37,724 nt of DNA from Cerioporus squamosus (taxonomy: Eukaryota > Basidiomycota > Agaricomycetes > Polyporales > Polyporaceae), in contig JABYQS010000273.1 in assembly GCA_022592435.1 (NCBI GenBank), positions 1 to 37,724 of the forward strand, read 5' to 3'. The stretch's first letter is position 1. Every line of letters begins with the position of its first letter. This document shows, piece after piece, positions 8,472 to 19,697 of this stretch. The notes below the pieces were generated by a model, which made no database searches, was not told the origin of the DNA, and saw nothing but the letters and a program-made list of their open reading frames with translations. Position numbers and translations under genes: made by a program.

Positions 8472-11400
8472 ATGAGCATGCCGGTCCCCGCGACCTTGAC
8501 AAGCTATCTCCCCGTCCTGCTTGTCTCTGTCACCCACAACGCCGTCCCAGACGACTCCTCCTTCGACACCCAGCCCGAGGGCCAGGTCGACTACCTCTCC
8601 CACAACTGGCGTGAGGAGGATGTGTGGCGGTCATGGCGCAGCATGACGCGCCAGAAGAACGCCATCGCCAACGGCATGCGTCTCGAGAACGCGAGCTGGC
8701 GGACGTGGTGGAAGCAGAGGAACGGCCTCAAGACCATCTCTCCCGAGACCCTCAATTGGTACGTCCTTTATACCTTTCCCTCCTTTCATTTTCCTCCTAT
8801 CGCGCTCCTCAAACATGCGCGATGCGTACGAACGCGATAACGCTCCTCGTGTATGGGACGCCGCTTTTGGCGCAGCGCAGCGCTTCCCGTTTGGCCCTGT
8901 TGCTCGACCTGACACATTCGTTGCTGCAGGCTCAAGGACTCGGATGTTACCTGGCTGTATGGCCCCCTCCACATCGGTCACGATTGGACCGATTACTCGC
9001 AACACAAGGCTCCGAAGCTGCACCGCAAGACGAGCCACGATGCACTTCCCTCATACAAGAGCAACACCTCCCCCTCTCCCGCCCCCAAGAAGCCCATCCT
9101 CAAGCGGCGGAGCATCAGCCAGCTCCTCTCGCTTCCTGCGAGCCCGTTCTTCCACCAGGACGATAGCGACGATGAAGACGATGAGTGCCATGCGGATGGC
9201 ACCCGTTCGCCCGCACGCCCTCCCCTTGTGCATACGAAGAGCGATACTCACATCAACTTGCGTGGCCGACCGTTCCGCAAGAATTCGCCCCCTCGAATCA
9301 TAGCCGAGGACGGTGCAGTGTCACATGACGGACCGACACACCCGGGGCTCCAGACGACGGCGTCCAGCGAGGCGTCCGGCTCCACTGGCAGCGACCAGGA
9401 CCTCTCTGGTAGCTCGAGTCACGGTCCCGACGGCCCCGCGAAGAAGAAGCACATCTCATTCAACACCTTTGTGGAGCAGTGCATCGCGATCGAGAAGCCC
9501 AAGCTCAAGCGCTCTGCGACAGGTCCTACGCGTGGCGGCAGGATGTTTGATGCCTACGATGACGGGTCAGTGTCATGTCTCTTTAGCTGATGGGCAGCGA
9601 GGTCTGATCGTCTACTTCCTCATCATAGGGACGATTCGGAAACCGGCTACGATGGGGAATACGACGAGCCGGCGTCCATGTACTACTACAACGACCATGC
9701 GCTTGGATCAGACTCGGAAGACGATGATGACGATGATGTGCTGGAGATGCGCACCGCGTCCTCTCGCTCTCGCTCCAACTCGGCTTCCTCAATACGGAAG
9801 CCGTCGCTTCCAACACCCTTAAGTCCGGAAGCGGCGGCATCCCGTCCCAGACCTCCTATGGTCCGTCGTTCGTCCACGGATCGGGAGCATGTCACCATCG
9901 CCCCAATCGCTCCGACATTACTCAAGAGTACCGGCGTCGGTAACGAGCTCCCGACGTTGCCGGAGGGAACGACTTACGATTCGAAGGATGTGGACCTCGT
10001 ATACGTTCCGACGTCGAGCTACAGCCTCCCCGGTACTCCCAACATCGGCAGCAATGAGGACGTTTACCACCATCGGGAGTCCTACTTCAGCATCGGAACG
10101 GGACCCACGTATCCTCGCTCACCGCTTCCGCGCTCTCCTGCACCTGGTTCTTCCCCTCGGATACCGAGCGTTGGCATGCCGCCGGAGTCGGGCACGTCGT
10201 CAATGCGGCGGACGAGCTCGGGGACTATCTTCCCCACTCAGCATATCGTAGACTCGCCGATGCAGCTCGATGATATGCCAATCGAGGATGCGTACGACTA
10301 CTTCGGCGGACCTGACCTTGGGGAGGACTTCAACGATCGTCCGCACATTGGTCGGAGACACCGACGGAGAGACGTTCGTGACGACGATCGCGGCGGCGAG
10401 ATTACGCGGTACGCAGAAGGCGGCGCTGCCAGCGTCACGATCGGCAGGAGTAGTGACTGGCGCCCCAGCCCCAGTCCCAGTCCGAGCGACTCGCCCAAGA
10501 CGCCGGACACGGACATGCCCGTCGTGGTGGTGAACGAGGTGAATGGTGCGGTCGAGGAGCGACAAGAGCGCTCACGCGAGAGCAGCCCGTCGCGCACGTC
10601 TGCAGGATACCGGATACCGGAGCAGCAGCCCTCGTCTGCGTATAGCTCGTCGTCAATACCCTCTACCCCCGCCGTCCCCGTGCCTCGTGTCAACCCCACA
10701 CATGCCTACGTCGCTGCATCCCCATCACCGAACTCTCTCCCTTCCTCCTTGCCGAGCACAGGTGTGTGTGCGGACCCTGCGCTTCTCTCGCCTTCCGATG
10801 GCATACCTTCGCGCGGTCGGATGCCCCATTCGCCGAGCGTCAGTGGCAGCACCACAACGGGCTCTTCGTCGTATCACTCCAGCGACTCGCGCTCTGGGTC
10901 CAGCTCGCGAGGCCGCTCGTCCACGCGCACGTCGTCGTTCTCCGACCGCGAGCGGTCGGGCAGCCGGAGTCACAGCAGAAGCAGAGGAGCGAGCTCACCT
11001 ATCGGCAGCATCTCTCCCACTGGGAGCGCGATCGGCATCGTCAATGGCGGCGCGTACGCCAGCGGGCGGTGTCGTGACCGTGATCGGGATGCTCGCGGCG
11101 GAAGGGGCGCGCGGAGGAGCGAGGAAGAGCGCGGCCGGGAGCGCACTGGTCGGCGGTTAGGTGACAGCCTGAGCCCGCCGAGCATCGTGAGCTCGCCGTC
11201 GCGCAGGAGCGGAAGCAGTGACGATGGGGGTTTGTATCAGCCATACTCCCCGGTGCTGACGGAGTCGATCTTGGAGAAGCCTGGTCGGATACCGTCGCCG
11301 CCGTCGTCTGTGTCAGGGTCGTCGACCGAGACGGCGAGCGTGTCGACCGTTGGGCCAAGTGTCGCACAGCAGCAGGAGCAGCAACATGCGGAACGGTTAA

Positions 11401-11897
11401 GGTTAGCCGTGCACGCGCCAGCAGCGAAGGCCCCCATCCCGCCTATTCCTATCCCGTCGCCCATTCCGGAGGTCGAGGAATTCGAAGACGAGGACGAGCG
11501 GCGGTCAAGGCACCCCACTCCCGCGAACTCGCCCGTGGCCGCGTTCCGCATGCCCGTCCCCCCGGCGCAGAAGGCAGAGCCTATCTCGTCGCCCATCTCG
11601 GCTTCGCACGAGCCGGCAGCGTCAGCTTCACGGACGTCTTCGACTGGCTCCGCCTCCGCGGAGGCTTCGACTTCTGACGCCGCGTCCGCACCCCCCGAGT
11701 CGCCGACGACGACGACGGGGCCGACCTCAGGATCGGGCTCCAGGCATCCATCGCGCGCCCAGAGGGTGTCACTGGACGGGATGCAGGAACAGGCGGGCAC
11801 GCTGGTCAACCGTGCCGCCGAGATGGTGCAGTCTGCTCGGGGGTTCTTGGGTTCGATATGGAACTCGAACCCTGCAAACCCTCCTTCCTCGCCGTGA
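8472..11897 (+). CDS. REG1: Reg1-like protein phosphatase 1 (Glc7) regulatory subunit, 1063 aa
   Basis: The exons 8472-8758, 8930-9565 and 9629-11897 join in phase to give 1063 residues. The N-terminal block, VDYLSHNWREEDVWRSWR through SWRTWWKQRN to WLKDSDVTWLYGPL (residues about 39-110), is the DUF1752 motif (named 'areA GATA-like') shared with yeast Reg1. KHISF at residues 269-273, followed by NTFVEQCIAIEKPK, is an RVxF-type PP1 docking motif in the context typical of Reg1. Known role: Reg1 directs Glc7/PP1 to dephosphorylate the Snf1 kinase under high glucose. The rest is long, disordered and Ser/Pro/Arg-rich, with acidic runs (DSEDDDDDD), and ends in a conserved-looking tail (EQAGTLVNRAAEMVQSARG). 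I chose the ATG at 8472 because the first conserved residues follow it closely. The open frame extends upstream to 8100, so an earlier start is possible. No frame disruption is seen. Confidence 0.9.
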
Positions 11898-13134
11898 GCC
11901 CCCTTGCCGACCATTAGTCTCCGATGGCGAGCTCTACCTCCCGCCCCACGCCCCCCTCCATCCGTCCATGGCCCGCTTCATTCATCCATTGCTTTCCACC
12001 ATCCACCATCAATTATTGACATATGCGTATGGCCGCTGTTTATCCTCATCCAACGTTTCTTGGCGCAAGTTCTGATCCATCCATCTAATATGCTTACTAC
12101 CCGTGTTTCTTGCACATAATCGCGCTCTTCATTTGTCACATCGTCCATACGCTCCCATCACCCCCCTTCAAGTTCTCACTTTTATATCTCTTATTCCCCA
12201 TCGCACGTTTGCGCTCCCTGCAGGAGCGTTTACATATCTACTGTATTCCCCGCGCCCAGCACAGTGGTAGCATCGCATCGTGTTGTGTTCTTGGACTTTC
12301 GTCGCTTCCTGCTTCTGCCACCCGCTCCCCTCCCTGCCCCACCTACCCGCGGCGCGCGTGCCATCCGCCCATTATCCACCCTCCACCCTCTCTCATCGCG
12401 TACCCGTGTCTCGTGCGTTCATGTTTGGTCATCCGGTCCTGTGTCGTTGGTTTTCTTCTGGCGTCGTTCAAGTTTGCGGTCCGCGGTCCGCGGTTTGTGG
12501 TCTCCCCCATGACTCTCCCCATCACCATCACGCACCGTACCCCGTACCCGTATCGTATAGCCGCACCGAATACGCGCAGTAGTAGTAGTAGTGTCGTGAC
12601 GTCGTCCTTCTCTTCTCGCTCTCCGTGCATGCGTACGTGTATCCCATAGGCTTCATAGGCTCATCCATGCTTGGCTCGCGCTAGCTACCCTCATCATCCG
12701 ATCGTGGTCCTCTCTCCTCTCCCTGGTTTCGATTGTTTGTATAGATGTACTTCTGGTGTATATACTCTACTGAATGGCGAACTCCCTATCTACTGGTTCT
12801 TCACAGCCTCTTTGTCTATCGCTGGCTGCAAGAGGTTTTTGGTCGGCTTGTGGCTTGTATCTGGGTGCGTGGCATGTCTTCGAGCTGCAGTTGCTGACCA
12901 CCTCCGCTGTTCCGTAGTGAGCTAGTGTAGGAGGTGCATATTCGCGTCACGACGGGAGGCTAAACACGATATATGTTCATGACAGGTTACACCGATTCGC
13001 GTCTCTGAAGGTGCGTCCCCGAGGCTACTGGTTCAGTGGTGATACTTTGTGCCAATCTCCAGACGAAAGTCACCACCCTACTACTTTCTCCGCCCTTTCA
13101 TCCTGCAGGTCTGGTCTGAAGGCTGCCGCCCCTT
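11898..13134. other. long 3' flank of REG1-like gene, no gene seen
   Basis: The sequence is pyrimidine-rich, with simple-sequence patches such as repeated AGT at about 12578-12592. Frames up to 179 codons occur but have no recognisable motif and are dominated by Pro/Ser/Arg. It probably includes a long 3' UTR and the flank of the BTB relic. Confidence 0.4.
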
Positions 13135-13494
13135 CGAATCGTTGATCGAGCGGACGCGGGCCTCATCGTCCGCACCATTAACGGCACCGGTTTCCACGTC
13201 TATTGCATTATCCTCCTACGGTCGACCTGTTCCAGTGACATGCTACTGGTCCCTCAGCACCGGAGCACGTCGAGTATCAAGCTAACACAATAGAGTTATC
13301 CGAGGACAATGTCACTGCTGCACATTCGTAAAGTCCTCGCAACGGTCGCAAAGTACGGTGTGCCGCTAGTCCGCGCGGCGATGAAGAAGGCGCTTGGCCA
13401 GCAACAAATTCGCAGAGCAGACTCCCCGTTGCTTGCAAACGTTTACCCTCCTCCTCCGCTCGGAAGGCGCTACGAGAGTACCGGTGAGTAAGTA
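13135..13494 (+). pseudogene. decayed BTB-domain gene fragment
   Basis: Two pieces in different frames match the first BTB domain of the gene just downstream. At 13135-13283 the frame gives ADAGLIVRTINGTGFHV and then SDMLLVPQ, equivalent to SDADFVLRTADNIEFRV and EGMFSIPK of the intact gene. At 13309-13491 another frame gives IRKVLATVAKYGVPLVRAAM, equivalent to LRKVLVAGLKYDAPIVINAM. The intervening CYP region is missing or shifted and there is an in-frame stop. This is most simply a truncated tandem duplicate of the BTB gene at 13831. A functional short gene is unlikely. Confidence 0.6.
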
Positions 13495-13830
13495 GCGCCA
13501 GTTATTCTCAGGCTCTTGCGGTGTGTGTGTATGTCTGAATCGCTTCAGTGCGCTTCTTCCCATTACCGCAGTACACCTCGCACACCCCACGAGGCGACTT
13601 ACCCTCAGCTTCGGTAGTGCGGCTCCGAGCCTATACTCACTCCTCTGCCTTGCCTCCTCACTGTGCTCACGAACCACGTCTGTCCTGTGATTATTGTTCA
13701 GTAGTAAGTACAGCCCCATCGCCGGATGCAACCGTGACAGCTGGCTAAAACTGCGCCATGTTCTCAGGCCAGGACTCTGCTCTACCACAACTCAGTTCTG
13801 TACACGCGACTGCCGACGGTGTGGACGGCG

Positions 13831-15696
13831 ATGTCCGAACAGTCTGCTACGGTACGTGAATCGTCGAACTTGTCCTAGCCTTAGGGGGACCCAGTCCCTG
13901 AGGGCCTAGTAACGCCGGTGACTAAATTGATTTCGTGCAGGTGGTTAGTGAGCTCACCGAACAAGTCACATACCCGCAACTTCCAGGAAAACGCGCTGCA
14001 GCTCCCTTCGACAGGAGCGATGCTGACTTCGTCTTGCGCACTGCCGACAACATCGAGTTTCGCGTCCATCGCCTGATCCTCTCCCTGGCGTCTTCCGTGT
14101 TCGAGGGCATGTTCTCCATCCCCAAACCGCCCGCACTGTCCCCCGATCGCGATATCCCAGGCATCTCGATTCCCGAGGACAGTCAAGCGCTCGACCTCTT
14201 CCTTCGTATCTGCTACCCTCTTATCGATCCCGAGGTACCGACTTTACCCCTTCTCCGCAAGGTCCTCGTGGCTGGCCTCAAGTACGACGCCCCGATCGTT
14301 ATCAATGCGATGAAGAAGGAGCTGCGGCAGGCGCGCTTCATGAGCGACGACCCTCTACGGGTCTTCGCCATAGCTTGCCTCTACGATATGGAAGAGGAGG
14401 CGCAGATCGCTGCTGAGAAAGCGGTCGTCAAGGATGTCGTGACTACGAGCAGCTGTCCCGAGCTCGACGAGATCAGCGCTGGGGTCTACTCCCGCCTCCT
14501 GAAGCTCAACCGCACCCGAACTAGGATTAAAAGGCTGAAGCCTACCACTTATGGAGTCGCCTTCACCGGGATCCTACCTCTGTGCCGAACATCACATACC
14601 GAGCCCGTCCGCACTCAAGGCCCACTCAGTGCGGTGCTATACCCGTTCACACCGCTCGACGGTGCGGATATCATCCTCCGCACGACCGACTCTTTAGACT
14701 TCTTCGTCCACCGTGCCATCATCACCTTTGCCTCCCCAACGGTGTTTCTCGACACTTTATTGCAAGAGAAAACGTCTGAACGCTCTGACCAAGACTCGGA
14801 TACTGAAGACGAGCGCCCCGTCTACCTCGTGCCAGAGGACAGTAACACACTCGATATCCTCCTCCGGATGTGCTACCCCGTTGACCATCCACACATCGGG
14901 TCGGCTGATGTCTACCTGGGTGTTGCTTTCGCAGCTCACAAGTGGGGTTTTCGAAAAGTTGAGCAGGCCCTGCTTAGGTCCTGGTCCGAATACTCCCACC
15001 GAGCCCCGCTTCGCTTCTACTTTGCAGCAGTGCAGTGCGGATGGCAGGCGGAGGCCAAAGCTTGTGCACTTCAGCTCGCAATCACACACTCCCCCTGTGA
15101 CATGGATAACGCCTACGTACCCGAGATGGAATCCACGAGCAGCCTTCCGTATCGCCGTCTCCTCTCATACGCACAAGCTTGCCGCAAGGCTGCAACCATA
15201 GAATTTCAGTTGAACAATCTGCCCGGTCGCCAGTGCCCTCCCTCGAGCGGCTGTCACATACGGTACCCAACCACGGTGTCCACCAGCAGCGTGCCTTCCT
15301 GGCTCTTCCCCCAGTTCAGCAACTTACAGCGTGGCTTGGCTTCAAAGCCATCTGCGATTGTTCTCACTTCCCATTTCACAACGGGTACAATCATTTCGAC
15401 GGCCATGACTACAGACGCACATTGCTGCGATGGGACTCCGACTCCGCTCGAGCCTCCTCGATCCCTAGTTGCGACCGCTAGGCTCCCGTCGGTCGTGCCT
15501 ACTACGCCGACGTCAGTGACAGCCCCGCTGCCGCTGTGTAGTAGTGATAGTAAAATTGAATGGGTCATCGACCTCCTCAAGAAGTACGCGGCAGCCGTCG
15601 ACAAGGCGGTCTCGGAGGTGAGTGTGCTACTTCGATCTCACTTGATATATTCAAGCTCATATCATAGTAACTTAGGTCAAGCTGGAGATGGCCTGA
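13831..15696 (+). CDS. two-BTB-domain protein (572 aa, 3 exons)
   Basis: The exons 13831-13851 (MSEQSAT), 13941-15617 and 15676-15696 (VKLEMA) join in phase to give 572 residues. BTB-like repeat 1 begins SDADFVLRTADNIEFRVHR (about residue 33) and includes FEGMFSIPKPP, EDSQALDLFLRICYP and LRKVLVAGLKYDAP. Repeat 2 begins DGADIILRTTDSLDFFVHR (about residue 247), with EDSNTLDILLRMCYP. A helical region and a Cys-containing segment follow, then a C-terminal helix (KKYAAAVDKAVSEVKLEMA). BTB domains mediate dimerisation and can adapt substrates to Cul3 ligases. In mushrooms this family is large and of unknown role. The tiny first and last exons are chosen from splice signals and phase, and the final one is conserved in the paralogues at 31.6 and 33.9 kb. 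It is the only intact BTB copy in the window. Confidence 0.8.
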
Positions 15697-15857
15697 TGGC
15701 TTTGAGCTGATTCACCTGTCATTGCTGAGTGGATTGTATGAAATACAACGCGTCCAATGTTACCAACTTACCAGTACTATGTCGTGTGTTTGGTGACTGT
15801 TTCTTTGCATTATTGAGGTACTTACCAATGTTACCGGACGTGGTCCTTAGGAATTAT

Positions 15858-15929
15858 GGCCGCCTGGCGTAATGGCAACGCGTCTGACTACGAATCAGGA
15901 GATTGCAGGTTCGACCCCTGCGGTGGTCA
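15858..15929 (+). tRNA. tRNA-Arg(ACG), intronless
   Basis: The 72-nt cloverleaf runs GGCCGCC... to GGTGGTC plus A discriminator. The anticodon stem-loop is TCTGA-CTACGAA-TCAGG (anticodon ACG). The B box is GGTTCGACCCC. It is identical to the spliced form of the tRNA at 6736-6827. A T-rich tract (ATATTTTG, about 15946) may terminate transcription. Confidence 0.93.
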
Positions 15930-17058
15930 ATCTCAGAAGTCCCTGCATATTTTGCTTCGTTCAGTTTCTCCTAGCCTTGCAGCTTGCTTACGTTTGTGTC
16001 ATCAGCTGAACGACAGAATTTCGAAGTAACCACCTCTTTTGTCCTCTTCCCCGATCATCAAGTGCTACACAGGTCGGTCACCTTGGCCTCGCCTTGCGGC
16101 AACACCATACACAGTCGAAGGATGGGGATCATCTCCCATAATCAAGACGATACTGCACGATACTGGTCAAAACGAGGGTGTACGACGATGGCTACATACT
16201 ATCAAGGAGTAGGTGAACTCACAGTACTTGTCAGACCTCATCGCACCATGGACTTCCTTCTGCCTGATCGGAGGCTCTCTCGTCATTCCTTGTTGCCAGC
16301 TCCAGTGTCTGGCAAGGGGGAAGTGCTGCACTGGCCGTAACGAAGCTGACGGTAGTAAGTATGGCATACCCACAGTGTCAAGGTTCGGGTGATTCACTGT
16401 CAGACCACACTTTACTTCTTCTCAACAGAATCCGAGACTGCGTCAGGTCACAACTCACCAATGACCATCGCTTCTGCACCTCCGGGACAGCGCAACAGTG
16501 CGACGGTCCGATCCTTCTAGGTTGTCATGCCCAATATTGATCCCACCCAGCCCGGGTAGTCGACGCTACCATACAGATGCCGTTCCTTTGTACCCCGTGT
16601 TGCCCGTATTCCGATATGCACCTACGACAAGCAACCAAAATCTTGAGCCAGTGGCCTTCGGAGAAGCCAAAGCTGCAAGGGGACTCGGCGGTATGCGTGT
16701 GATGCTGTGCCGTGAGTATGCACCGTAAGTCCGCCATCCTGTGCTAGCTCTATGACGTTGCCATCTCAGAGGTCATTGCAAGCGGCCAGCGGAATGCTGA
16801 AGTTGGGCCCACGGGGCTACTATGTACTCTATCACATCCGTGATGTTCGTGATCAACAGCCACCCTGTCAAATTCATCTCAGTTCGAACTTCGCCCACGA
16901 ACAAGCTTCTGTCTGTTCTCTTAATCTGCGGAACATTGTAGCGTGGGAGGAGGTGCGAACGCCAGGGATGGACTGCCAGAGGATAAGTATGGCGACAGCT
17001 GCGAATGGTCTCCCTTTGGTTCCTCAGTTTGCCATTCAACCCCCACCACTCTGAGAGT
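15930..17058. other. intergenic, no gene recognised
   Basis: Short frames on both strands (for example 15984-16340 and 16498-16728) carry no recognised motif, and I could not link them by introns into a plausible protein. The last part is the upstream flank of the seven-TM gene. Confidence 0.35.
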
Positions 17059-18493
17059 ATGCCTATCCTCATCGACTCGTCAGAGCTTGCTGGGATGGCG
17101 ATCAAAGGTCCGCTGTATGGTACGTCTCGACATTCACCTGCCTGCAGCATACTCACCTGACATCCTTTGTCCTCCCCGACCCGGCCAGGTATCTTCATCT
17201 GTCTCTTCATCGTGTGCGGGTACGACCTGTACCGTCGATGGGCCTCTGGAGAGATACAAATCAGCTGGCCGATGATCGTCGCTGGCGTGTTGCTCGTCCT
17301 ACTAGCAACAGCTCGCTTCATTGTCGAGTCGACATCACATACTTATTCATCGCCTTCATTCACCAAGACACGCGCAAAGCACGGTTGGAGTTCTTGCAAG
17401 ATGTAACGGCCGATATCTTCATCACGAAGCACGCTCTGTTCATTATGTCTCTGCTAGTCGGAGATCTCTTCGTGGTATGTGCACGTGATCTTGTCTCGAT
17501 TACGCTACCTTTCTCACATATTCTTGCAGAACTATAGATGCTGGGTAGTATGGGGCAAGAACATTTGGGTGGTTGTCCTCCCTCTATTGCTCTCGATTGT
17601 TGCAGCTGGTAAGTGCGTACACCCTGAATATCATGGACTCCAATGCTGACTTCGTTCACCTGGCTACTAGGGTCTAAATACTACGCTCTGTGGGGCTACA
17701 CTCACCTCACTGGTCAGAGCATCTTCGCCCAGCAGCGGCCTATGAAGATCTTCTTCTCTGCAAGTCTCGTAGCCAACGCCTTAGCAACTTGTACATCTTC
17801 TCTCGTCTTAGTCTCTATGCGAACTCACAGCACCTCACAGCATTACTCGCATCCCGCATCTGGTACATGGACTGCACGGGAATGCATGCACTTGACCTTG
17901 AAGGAACTGAGCACAAGCTAACCCCCGTTGTGCGCATCGTCCTCGAAAGTGGTCTGCTCAATGCCGTGTTCCTCTTTCAAGCCTTCATGATGACGCTTGC
18001 ATTCAGCTCGACGAGCCTTGAGATCATGTCTAAGATGGTACATAATAAACCTTTCCATCATTGCACATTTCGCGTGCTGAGGCAGGTGTCATGGCTCCAG
18101 GGCACGCCTATGTGCAGCATCGTCTTCTGCATCATCATCTTCCGCGTCGGTCTCCGGCGACACAACCGCTTCCAGCGCGGTACATCTGGAGAGCCCTCTA
18201 TGAGTTGGGGTGCTGCTATAAAGAGTATCGGCATGCGCATCAACCGCAACACCATGGCTAATCCACCTGCAACGAGCGGGACATGGGACCCACCGACCCT
18301 GCTCCGCGTCCGAAGACAACTTTGGTTCATCGTGGAGGGGCTCGATAGTGAAGCCTGTCGTTGCAGACAACGTCAAGTCTTCGAGTCTTGCACATTAAGT
18401 CTCGTACACCCTTCCCCGCGTCTTAGCCAGATGTGGAGTATCTTCATTAAGAGTACAACAGAAGGCTGTTGTGTATGTTTACCCATAGACTGA
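17059..18493 (+). CDS. seven-TM-type integral membrane protein (about 378 aa), one apparent frameshift
   Basis: The exons 17059-17119, 17189-17474, 17530-17608, 17671-17790, 17841-18037 and 18101-18493 are all phase-consistent. One exception lies at 17323-17332 (GTCGAGTCGA): reading continues from ATARFIV to VDITYLFIAFIHQ only if one base is added (or a 5-bp repeat unit is ignored). Hydrophobic segments include IFICLFIVCGYDLY, MIVAGVLLVLLATARFIV, ITKHALFIMSLLVGDLF, WVVVLPLLLSIVAAG, IFFSASLVANALAT and a GTPMCSIVFCIIIFRVGLR segment. The start MPILIDSSELAGMAIKGPLY and the YRCWVVWGKNIWVVVLP block are typical of a large basidiomycete family of predicted seven-TM proteins of unknown function. The C-terminus (about 90 residues) is polar and probably cytosolic. 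Ligand and role are unknown. It is either intact with a sequence error or newly inactivated. Confidence 0.68.
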
Positions 18494-18866
18494 CAAAAAA
18501 GATGATACCTCTACCCTTTTCGCCCACCTAGTATGTCCATGAACGTACAATACACCAACCATCAAAGGTGAGGAGGACGGGTACTATTTCGGTAGCGACA
18601 GCACAGGTACAGGCGTCTAATCTACCAGGAAGTCTACTTAGATGGTGTCCTAATAGAGGAGTCCTTCGGGCCCATCCGTGTGTCAATAACAAACGACACC
18701 GGGGCAGGTACAGTATCGTGCCGAGCTGCCACACCCACGACAGGAATAGCGTCTGCGTCTCAGGTACTAGTCCTCTAGTCCGAGCACGGGCCACGGTACC
18801 AGTGACCAAGTTGCCCTCCACTAGTTGTCATCCTGTAACACTCCACAGAAGGTAAGTCCAGCTACA
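18494..18866. other. intergenic, no gene seen
   Basis: Frames of up to 97 codons on both strands lack recognisable motifs. The stretch separates the seven-TM gene from a retroelement fragment. Confidence 0.35.
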
Positions 18867-19181
18867 CTACGGTATCGTAGAGGAGCAATACGGGTCCAAG
18901 TTGTGTAGTACTAACATGGGAGTACTCTCACAGAGTTGGAATACAGCGTGCACGAACTCTGCAAACGGAGGCAAGAGGTTGTCACAGTTAAGAATAAGGT
19001 CGAGCAGTCTCCAGCCATACCATCGCCATCTCAGTCTCTCGCACACCGGGGAGAGACCGTCTGCTGTCTGATAGAACAGCTGCCGAAGCTCGCGGATGCA
19101 CGGGGCAGAGCACGAGAGCAGTACATGCGGCTCATCCTCCACAGAGCCCGATGCCTGGGCCGCGGCGAAATGACTCAACAA
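18867..19181 (-). mobile_element. fragment of a reverse-transcriptase-type retroelement (C-terminal end)
   Basis: A minus-strand frame of about 104 codons contains EDEPHVLLSCSAPCIRELRQ, then a helical stretch and FAEFVHAVFQLCESTPMLV. This pattern (an acidic 'EDE-H-LL-C' motif, then L..LF..., then a closing F/V-rich helix) resembles the extreme C-terminus of reverse-transcriptase-like proteins common in agaricomycete genomes. No polymerase domain, endonuclease, poly-A tail or target-site duplication was seen, so only a small, probably dead piece remains. The assignment rests on pattern memory alone. Confidence 0.4.
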
Positions 19182-19697
19182 TTGTACTGCGATAGCTGCC
19201 AGATATGTGTCTATGTAGCTTCAATCTCAACATCGTCTACTTATTCTCCCTGCCGCGATGAACTGTGCAGCATGGCACTCACCTCAGCCATTACCATAGT
19301 CCAGTCTTCTGGCGGGACCACTCCACATCGCTCCTCTGAACGGCCGCGGGAAGCACACGCGCGTGGCGATGCAGATCATTTACAACATAGCCAGCAGAAG
19401 ATTCCAGAGACAGTGGTTCATTCACAGAGCGAGCAGAGATACACAGCAAGTACAGCGGAGACAGCGAAAACACGACAGCATCGAGAGCGGGTATATATAT
19501 GTGGTGAAGCGGGGAAAAGTACTATGCTACAGGTGAACGTAATTACTGGCAGGTTGGGCAACGAACGGGATGATTTGTCCAGTGAGCTTCAAGACTGGCT
19601 AGCATAATTAGAAAGAGGAGCGGGAACAGCGCAAGCAAGAATGATGACTACACGATACATGGGATGCAATGCGGGCAACGGGAGTGGCAGGGACATT
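19182..19697. other. intergenic, no gene seen
   Basis: A plus-strand frame of 223 codons (18936-19607) covers this stretch and the antisense of the retroelement remnant, but it has no domain and looks fortuitous. The right end is the 3' flank of the 88-aa gene. Confidence 0.35.

Noticed and set aside
12110..12649. 179-codon plus-strand frame downstream of the REG1-like gene
   Set aside because: Pyrimidine-rich 3' flank; the predicted chain is compositionally odd and matches nothing known.
18936..19607. 223-codon plus-strand frame
   Set aside because: Runs antisense to the retroelement fragment and shows no motif or coding-like composition.
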